Part shown: one piece after another, positions 33,156 through 38,120 of the stretch
Layout of the letters: each line of letters begins with the position of its first letter
Position numbering within the stretch: position 1 is the first letter of the stretch
Assembly: GCA_947503115.1 (NCBI GenBank)
Contig: CANNCS010000028.1
Span: forward strand, 1-38,120
Length of the DNA: 38,120 nucleotides
Direction of reading: 5' to 3'
Source of the DNA: an uncultured Marivita sp.
GTDB taxonomy: Bacteria > Pseudomonadota > Alphaproteobacteria > Rhodobacterales > Rhodobacteraceae
Translations under genes and position numbers: made by a program
The notes under the pieces: model-generated
What the model saw: the letters and a program-made list of their open reading frames with translations, nothing else
Database searches by the model: none
What the model was told of the DNA's origin: nothing

Positions 33156-33563
33156 TCAGAAAAACTCCAAGATGCAGGTCTTGTCTTCGACGCGATACGC
33201 TTCGAAAAACTGGGTGACGTCTTCAGTGGCGACGCCGAATTCGGTCTCTTCCTGGCTAAAGGAAATCACAATTTGATTGGGCTGCGGCCCAGTCTGCGCA
33301 AGGCGCGGAATCGCAAAGGTCTCGCACAGATGATGCATATCGACTTCCACATCCTCGTAGGCGCGGCCCGCTTGCCCGATCTCTGGCGTAACGAACCGAA
33401 AGCGGTAAATCAGCCCCCCGCCCGGCCGGTCCCAGAGCATTTCCTGGAACGACACCGACTGGCCGGAAGGCACGGAGAGAAGATCACCTGAGGCGAACGC
33501 AGCGGTCCCACTCAGCGCCAAGGCGCTTGCTGTTAGACGCTGCCAAGCTCCACCTCTCGCCAC
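33156..33563 (-). CDS. Secreted DUF6497-like protein
   Basis: A 135-aa exported protein. The start is GTG, selected because GGAGGAGG lies seven bases upstream; the signal peptide runs to about residue 24 (SGTAAFA/SGD). The mature part (VSFQEMLWDRPGGGLIYRFRFVTPEIG, a central VEVDMHHLCETFAIPRL, and a C-terminal ATEDVTQFFEAYRVEDKTCILEFF) matches my memory of the DUF6497 family of Rhodobacteraceae. Two cysteines could form a disulphide. It directly follows pccB on the same strand, with the palindrome 33583-33602 between them. The function is unknown. Confidence 0.82.
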   Translation of the reverse strand: MARGGAWQRLTASALALSGTAAFASGDLLSVPSGQSVSFQEMLWDRPGGGLIYRFRFVTPEIGQAGRAYEDVEVDMHHLCETFAIPRLAQTGPQPNQIVISFSQEETEFGVATEDVTQFFEAYRVEDKTCILEFF

Positions 33564-33582
33564 AGATGACCTCCTCCCGTAA

Positions 33583-33602
33583 GGTGCATGCGCGCATGCA
33601 CC
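33583..33602. repeat. 20-base perfect palindrome after pccB
   Basis: GGTGCATGCGCGCATGCACC lies between the pccB stop and the DUF6497 ribosome site. It may be a weak terminator, a processing site or an operator; no U-run follows. Confidence 0.6.
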
Positions 33603-33612
33603 GGCGTCCCGA

Positions 33613-35145
33613 TCAAAGCGGAATGTTGTCGTGCTTCTTCCAGGGCATTTCTTGTTTTTTCGACCTCAGCGCGGCAAACGCACGGGCGACCCGCTTGCGC
33701 GTGCTGCGTGGCTGGATCACCTCATCGATAAAGCCACGCTCTGCTGCCACAAACGGGTTGGCAAAACGGTCTTCATACTCGGCCGTATGCTCCGCGATCT
33801 TTTCCGGATTGCCTGCATCGGCGCGGTGAATAATCTCGGTCGCGCCCTTGGCGCCCATCACAGCGATCTCCGAGGTCGGCCACGCATAGTTCACGTCTGC
33901 ACGCAGGTGCTTGGACGCCATAACCACATAGGCCCCACCATAGCTCTTGCGGGTGATGACCGTAACCTTCGGCACTGTCGCTTCGCCATACGCAAAGAGC
34001 AGCTTCGCGCCGTGCTTGATAACACCGTTGTATTCCTGCGACGTTCCCGGCAGGAAGCCCGGCACATCCACCAGCGACAGGATCGGAATACCGAAGCAAT
34101 CACAGAAGCGCACGAACCGCGCGGCCTTTCGGGCCGAGTCGATATCCAGAACACCCGCCAGCACCATCGGCTGGTTCGCAACAACACCGACGGTTTGACC
34201 TTCAAGGCGGATGAACCCGGTGATGATGTTCTTGGCGAAGTCTTCCTGAATCTCGTAAAAATCGCCCTCATCCGCGAGCTTGAGGATCAGTTCCTTCATG
34301 TCATACGGCGTGTTGGCGTTTTCCGGCACCAGCGTATCAAGTGAATCCTCAACGCGGCCCACATCGTCAAAGAACGGTCGCGTCGGGCTGGGTTGACGGT
34401 TGTTGAGCGGCAGGAAGTCGACAAGGCGGCGCACTTCGGCCAGCGCCTCAACATCGTTTTCGAATGCGCCATCGGCAACCGAAGACTTTTTGGTATGAGT
34501 GGACGCGCCTCCCAGCTCTTCGGCTGTGACCTGCTCGTTGGTCACGGTTTTGACCACGTCAGGACCGGTGACGAACATGTAGGACGAATCCTTCACCATG
34601 AAGATGAAGTCCGTCATGGCCGGGCTGTAAACGGCCCCCCCCGCACACGGCCCCATGATCACGCTGATCTGCGGCACGACGCCGGACGCCATGATGTTGC
34701 GCTGGAACACCTCACCATATCCCGCAAGGCTGTCGACGCCTTCCTGAATACGCGCACCACCCGAGTCATTGATGCCAATGACCGGCGCGCCGTTCTGCAT
34801 CGCCATATCCATGATCTTGCAGATCTTCATCGCATGGGTTGCGCTGACCGAACCGCCCAGAACGGTGAAGTCCTGCGAGAACACATAGACCATGCGGCCA
34901 TTGATCGTGCCCCACCCTGTGACCACGCCATCACCGGCGGGGCGGTTCTTTTCCATCCCGAAATCGGTGCAGCGGTGGGTGACGAACATGTCGTATTCTT
35001 CAAAGCTGCCTTCATCGAGCAGCAGCTCAACCCGCTCACGCGCAGTCAGCTTGCCGCGGGCGTGTTGCGCGTCGATGCGTTTTTGCCCGCCACCCAGACG
35101 GGCATCGGCGCGGCGGGTTTCCAACTCTTGCAGAATATCTTTCAT
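33613..35145 (-). CDS. pccB: Propionyl-CoA carboxylase beta subunit (carboxyltransferase)
   Basis: A 510-aa subunit that moves the carboxyl group from biotin to propionyl-CoA, giving methylmalonyl-CoA; it forms the alpha6-beta6 complex with PccA. Both halves of the crotonase-like carboxyltransferase fold are intact: the N-half oxyanion region [13 protein letters not shown] and [19 protein letters not shown], and the C-half [38 protein letters not shown] and [11 protein letters not shown]. The start follows AAAGGGAC. Its promoter (TTGAGG-16-TATGTT) and an array of GCAAA operators lie immediately upstream. Confidence 0.97.
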   Translation of the reverse strand: MKDILQELETRRADARLGGGQKRIDAQHARGKLTARERVELLLDEGSFEEYDMFVTHRCTDFGMEKNRPAGDGVVTGWGTINGRMVYVFSQDFTVLGGSVSATHAMKICKIMDMAMQNGAPVIGINDSGGARIQEGVDSLAGYGEVFQRNIMASGVVPQISVIMGPCAGGAVYSPAMTDFIFMVKDSSYMFVTGPDVVKTVTNEQVTAEELGGASTHTKKSSVADGAFENDVEALAEVRRLVDFLPLNNRQPSPTRPFFDDVGRVEDSLDTLVPENANTPYDMKELILKLADEGDFYEIQEDFAKNIITGFIRLEGQTVGVVANQPMVLAGVLDIDSARKAARFVRFCDCFGIPILSLVDVPGFLPGTSQEYNGVIKHGAKLLFAYGEATVPKVTVITRKSYGGAYVVMASKHLRADVNYAWPTSEIAVMGAKGATEIIHRADAGNPEKIAEHTAEYEDRFANPFVAAERGFIDEVIQPRSTRKRVARAFAALRSKKQEMPWKKHDNIPL

Positions 35146-35172
35146 GGGCCGTCCCTTTATCGCTTTGCGGCG

Positions 35173-35200
35173 AACATACTGCGGCGCGGCAAGGCCTCAA
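35173..35200 (-). promoter_or_regulatory. pccB promoter
   Basis: On the minus strand TTGAGG (35195-35200) and TATGTT (35173-35178) are 16 bases apart and lead to the pccB ribosome site. The operator motifs at 35211-35263 are just upstream of the -35, the usual position for an activator. Confidence 0.45.
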
Positions 35201-35210
35201 GGACTAATGA

Positions 35211-35223
35211 GCAAATTTGCAAA
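35211..35223. promoter_or_regulatory. PccR/ScfR-type operator, pccB-proximal
   Basis: GCAAATTTGCAAA: two GCAAA units on an 8-base period, containing the TTTGCAAA word associated with the PccR regulator of Rhodobacter. It lies next to the pccB -35. Confidence 0.65.
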
Positions 35224-35241
35224 CTCTGAAAATGGCATCTC

Positions 35242-35263
35242 TTGCAAATTGCAAAACTGCAAA
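35242..35263. promoter_or_regulatory. PccR/ScfR-type operator array in the pccB-MFS region
   Basis: Three tandem units, TTGCAAA (35242), TTGCAAA (35249) and CTGCAAA (35257), including GCAAAACTGCAAA. It stands between the divergent pccB and MFS genes and could serve both. Confidence 0.65.
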
Positions 35264-35321
35264 TTGTATCGTTACGCCTTGGAATATGGACAAACTTCAA
35301 CCGCAGGCGTAGCGATTGGTT

Positions 35322-36548
35322 ATGAGTTACGCCTCAAAGGTCCGATTTCTCGACCGAACCACACCGCCGCATATTGTCACACTGATCCTGCTCGCAGGGC
35401 TTTCGGCGCTGGTGATGAACATTTTCCTGCCGTCCCTGCCCAACATGACGGCCTATTTCCAGACTGAATACTGGCTGATGCAACTGTCGGTCGCAGTCTA
35501 TTTGGGCGTGAACGCAGTGCTACAGATCCTGATCGGACCAATCTCGGACAAGCTGGGCCGCCGCCCTGTGATCCTGTGGGGAATCGGTGGGTTCTGCGTG
35601 GCGACCTTGGGCTGCATCTATGCGCCCGACATCTACACCTTCCTCGGCTTCCGCATGGCGCAGGCCGTGATCGTGACCGCAATGGTTCTCAGCCGCGCCG
35701 TGGTGCGCGATTGCGTGCCACAGGATCAGGCCGCTTCAATGATCGGCTATGTGACGATGGGCATGGCCGTCGTGCCGATGATCGGTCCGGCCTTTGGTGG
35801 CGTGCTAGACCAGTATTTTGGTTGGCAAGCCAATTTCTGGCTGCTGCTCGTCCTCGGCCTTGCCCTCTTCTGGCTGACATGGAGCGATCTTGGCGAGACT
35901 GCGAAAGTCAGTGGTCTGAGCCTTGGCCAGCAATTCGCACAATACCCAGAACTGCTGACCAGCCCGCGCTTTTGGGGCTACGCCATTGCATCGGGCATGT
36001 CGTCGGGTGCGTTCTTCGCCTATCTGGGCGGCGCGCCTTATGTGGGGACCGAAGTGTTTGGCATGTCGCCCGCCATCCTTGGCTTCTTCTTCGGCGCACC
36101 CGCAATCGGGTACTTTTGTGGCAACTTCATCTCAGGCCGGTTCTCAGCACGGATCGGCGTGAACCGCATGGTGTTCATCGGCACGCTAATCAATTGCACC
36201 GGGATCGTGCTGTCGATGCTGGTGTTTTGGCTGGGCCTTGGATCGGAATGGACGTTCTTCGGCTTTATGACCTTTGTTGGCCTGGGCAATGGCATGACCA
36301 TCCCCAACGCCACAGCAGGCATGCTGTCGGTGCGTCCGCATCTCGCGGGAACAGCCTCGGGCTTGGGCGGCGCGATCATGCTGGGCGGCGGCGCAGGGTT
36401 ATCAGCTTTGGCTGGGGCTTTGCTCGTGGAGGGTTCGGGTCCGTGGCCTTTGCTCTGGATCATGCTGGCCACCGCGATCTGCGCCATCATCGCGATCCGG
36501 GTCGTGATCTGGCGGGCAGCACAGCTGGCGGGGCTGGACAGCGCGTAG
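35322..36548 (+). CDS. Bcr/CflA-type MFS multidrug efflux transporter
   Basis: A 408-aa major facilitator with 12 predicted membrane segments. Family marks: NIFLPSLPNMTAYFQTE in the first helix and loop, the conserved GPISDKLGRRPVILWG in loop 2-3, and motif-C-like GMAVVPMIGPAFGGVLDQYFGW in helix 5, typical of drug/H+ antiporters. The ATG at 35322 is preferred over a TTG two codons upstream; the ribosome site is weak. It is transcribed away from pccB and is followed after 56 bases by the regulator, so the two may share control. Whether it exports an organic acid or a drug-like compound is unknown. Confidence 0.92.
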   Translation: MSYASKVRFLDRTTPPHIVTLILLAGLSALVMNIFLPSLPNMTAYFQTEYWLMQLSVAVYLGVNAVLQILIGPISDKLGRRPVILWGIGGFCVATLGCIYAPDIYTFLGFRMAQAVIVTAMVLSRAVVRDCVPQDQAASMIGYVTMGMAVVPMIGPAFGGVLDQYFGWQANFWLLLVLGLALFWLTWSDLGETAKVSGLSLGQQFAQYPELLTSPRFWGYAIASGMSSGAFFAYLGGAPYVGTEVFGMSPAILGFFFGAPAIGYFCGNFISGRFSARIGVNRMVFIGTLINCTGIVLSMLVFWLGLGSEWTFFGFMTFVGLGNGMTIPNATAGMLSVRPHLAGTASGLGGAIMLGGGAGLSALAGALLVEGSGPWPLLWIMLATAICAIIAIRVVIWRAAQLAGLDSA

Positions 36549-36552
36549 GGAA

Positions 36553-36590
36553 TTTGCAAACTCGGGTCTGACACGTTGCAAATCTGCAAA
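36553..36590. promoter_or_regulatory. PccR/ScfR-type operators upstream of the regulator gene
   Basis: TTTGCAAA at 36553-36560 and GCAAATCTGCAAA at 36578-36590. The second has the same GCAAA-N3-GCAAA layout as the pccB sites and ends 14 bases before the regulator ATG, consistent with autoregulation. Confidence 0.6.
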
Positions 36591-36604
36591 GCTCCGAGGA
36601 CCAC

Positions 36605-38002
36605 ATGCCCACTCAAAAGCTTTACGCCGGTGCCAAGCTGCGCGAAATCCGCACCCGGCTTGGCATCACCCAGCGCGATTTTGCAGCCAAGCTGGGCGTG
36701 TCCCTGCCCTATCTGAACCAGATGGAAAACAACAAGCGTCCGCTGTCGACCACGGTTGTGTTGGCCTTGGCACAGGAATTCGGCGTCGACGTTACCGAAC
36801 TGGGTCAAGGCGATGCGGAACGGATGATTTCGGACATGCGCGAGGCACTGGCCGACCCGGTCTTTGCCGACGCAGCCCCTCCAGTCGCCGATCTGCGCCT
36901 GACCGCGTCCAATGCGCCGGGGCTGGCGCGAGCGTTTCTCGAACTGCACCGGGCCTATCGACAAACCCACGAACGTCTGGCCTCGCTGGACGAGGCGCTA
37001 GGGCGCGAAGGCGCGCAATTGCAGCCATCCCCCTGGGAAGAGGTGCGCGATTTCTTCCACTACTGCGACAACTATATCGACGCGGTGGACAAAGCGGCCG
37101 AGCATGTTGCGACCAAGCTGACCGGAACTGACAGGGTGCGTGCCGCCATTCGCGGGTTAGAGGCGGAAGGGCTGCATGTCAGGTTTGCCAACGTTCCCGA
37201 CCTTCGCCGCTTTGATGAGTTGCGACAGGAACTGACCCTGTCCTCGTTGGCTGCGCCTGAAACCCAGACCTTCCAGATGATGCTGCAACTGGCTCTGACC
37301 CGTCATGGTAAACTGCTGGATGCGACGCTTGATCTGGGCCGCTTCCAATCCGACGCCGCGCGTGACATCGCACGGTTAGGGCTTGCGAATTACTTTGCCG
37401 GGGCGGCGGTGATGCCATACGGGCAATTCCTGCAAGCCGCACATGACACGCGCCACGATCTGGAACTGATGGCGCGCCGCTTTGGCGCCTCTATCGAACA
37501 GGTGGCGCATCGGCTATCGACCCTGCAACGGCCCGGCGCCAAGGGTATTCCATTCTTCTTTGTTCGGGTCGATCAGGCAGGTACGATCACCAAGCGTCAC
37601 TCGGCCACGCGCTTGCAGTTCGCGCGGTTCGGCGGGGCCTGTCCGCTTTGGAACGTGCACCGCGCCTTTGAAACCCCGGGTCGGTTCCTGCGCCAATTGG
37701 CCGAAACGCCGGACGGGGTGCGCTACATCTCTCTGTCGCGGGATGTGTCCAAAACAGGCGGTCATTTCGGCGCACCTGTGCGCCGCTATGCGATTGCTTT
37801 GGGATGCGAGGTGAAGCACGCAGGCGCGTTGGTGTATGCGGATGGTCTGGACCTGAACCGCGATGGCGCGTTTGAACCGATCGGGATTTCATGCCGGATC
37901 TGCGAGCGGTCTAACTGCCACCAACGCTCGGTCCCACCGTTGGAGCGCAAGCTGACCATCCAGACGCATCGGCGCGGGATTCTGCCCTACGAATTGAATT
38001 GA
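36605..38002 (+). CDS. pccR: Short-chain acyl-CoA regulator (ScfR family, PccR-like)
   Basis: A 465-aa transcription factor with an N-terminal XRE/Cro helix-turn-helix (LREIRTRLGITQRDFAAKLGVSLPYLNQMENNKRPLS, residues about 12-50) and a large C-terminal region of the ScfR family (DUF2083-type), which binds short-chain acyl-CoA. Near the end C430, C433 and C438 (CRIC then NC) form a cysteine cluster that may bind metal. In Rhodobacter sphaeroides PccR of this family controls propionyl-CoA assimilation; the linked pccB, pccA and mutase genes support the same role here. GAGG precedes the ATG. GCAAA-type operators lie upstream of this gene and upstream of pccB. The C-terminus and stop codon fall in a GAATT pentamer repeat. 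Confidence 0.9.
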   Translation: MPTQKLYAGAKLREIRTRLGITQRDFAAKLGVSLPYLNQMENNKRPLSTTVVLALAQEFGVDVTELGQGDAERMISDMREALADPVFADAAPPVADLRLTASNAPGLARAFLELHRAYRQTHERLASLDEALGREGAQLQPSPWEEVRDFFHYCDNYIDAVDKAAEHVATKLTGTDRVRAAIRGLEAEGLHVRFANVPDLRRFDELRQELTLSSLAAPETQTFQMMLQLALTRHGKLLDATLDLGRFQSDAARDIARLGLANYFAGAAVMPYGQFLQAAHDTRHDLELMARRFGASIEQVAHRLSTLQRPGAKGIPFFFVRVDQAGTITKRHSATRLQFARFGGACPLWNVHRAFETPGRFLRQLAETPDGVRYISLSRDVSKTGGHFGAPVRRYAIALGCEVKHAGALVYADGLDLNRDGAFEPIGISCRICERSNCHQRSVPPLERKLTIQTHRRGILPYELN

Positions 38003-38021
38003 ATTGAATGTTCGGAACCAC

Positions 38022-38040
38022 TTGGGGGCTCTGCCCCCAA
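38022..38040 (+). terminator. Terminator of the regulator gene
   Basis: TTGGGGGC-TCT-GCCCCCAA, an 8-bp stem with a three-base loop, 19 bases after the stop. No U-run follows (ACCCCCC), so it may be partial. The same GGGGGCTCTGCCCCC word is frequent in alphaproteobacterial intergenic DNA. Nothing else is recognised to 38120. Confidence 0.55.
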
Positions 38041-38120
38041 ACCCCCCACACTACGCGACTCTGATCCTCAATTGCTTCTTGATGGCTAATTTCCTACCGA
38101 AGAATGGTATGCCCTCAATT

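Noticed and set aside
1-38120. CRISPR arrays, tRNA/rRNA genes, insertion sequences
   Set aside because: No spaced direct repeats, tRNA-like cloverleaf with CCA-side motifs, rRNA words, or transposase with terminal repeats were found on reading both strands.

Overview
The window looks like chromosomal DNA from a marine Rhodobacteraceae (Roseobacter-group alphaproteobacterium). The evidence is high-GC coding with a GC-rich third position, the opening genes of an RcGTA-type gene transfer agent, a propionyl-CoA carboxylase / methylmalonyl-CoA mutase locus with a PccR-type (ScfR) regulator, and several Rhodobacterales-restricted small proteins (DUF6497, DUF4174, short lipoproteins). No rRNA, tRNA, CRISPR array or insertion sequence was seen. 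Family names come from reading the translations; no database search was run.

Layout. (1) 1-3171, minus: gene transfer agent (GTA) head genes TerS, TerL and portal; the cluster runs off the left edge. (2) 3417-6618, minus: fabF-mltG-tauE/safE, a fatty-acid and peptidoglycan operon. (3) 6754-7581, minus: an orphan glycosyltransferase with its own terminator; divergently rsgA (plus, 7791) has a strong promoter, an 11-residue upstream ORF and a hairpin. (4) 8932-10119, minus: an isolated ATP-grasp ligase of clearly lower GC. (5) 10370-22156: a large divergent unit. The minus operon is ABC dual ATPase, lipoprotein-like EEP phosphatase, ArgE-type deacetylase, FAD oxidoreductase and two tandem M20D amidohydrolases. 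The plus operon is the solute-binding protein and two permeases. Together they predict import and intracellular deacylation/oxidation of an N-acylated amino acid or peptide. (6) 22372-26700: a TsuA/YeeE thiosulfate-type transporter, a secreted protein of unknown function, a second EEP protein, a TerB/DnaJ protein, a GNAT acetyltransferase and a VOC protein. (7) 26848-38002: the propionyl-CoA pathway. Methylmalonyl-CoA mutase, PccA and PccB are on the minus strand, interleaved with small envelope proteins. A Bcr/CflA transporter and the PccR-like regulator are on the plus strand. Repeated GCAAA-type operator motifs lie upstream of pccB/MFS and of the regulator.

How the parts work together. PccA+PccB would carboxylate propionyl-CoA to methylmalonyl-CoA, and the B12 mutase would convert that to succinyl-CoA. 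The regulator, encoded in the same locus, probably senses a short-chain acyl-CoA and acts on the GCAAA repeats. The genes between pccB and pccA (two lipoproteins, DUF6497 and a 120-aa protein) are uncharacterised, and one (48 aa) is small enough to be missed by gene finders.

The strongest leads for something new are the divergent transporter/amidohydrolase unit, the operator arrays and small proteins of the propionate locus, the rsgA leader, and the orphan ATP-grasp gene. None is demonstrated to be a new system; each is an inference from sequence and context.
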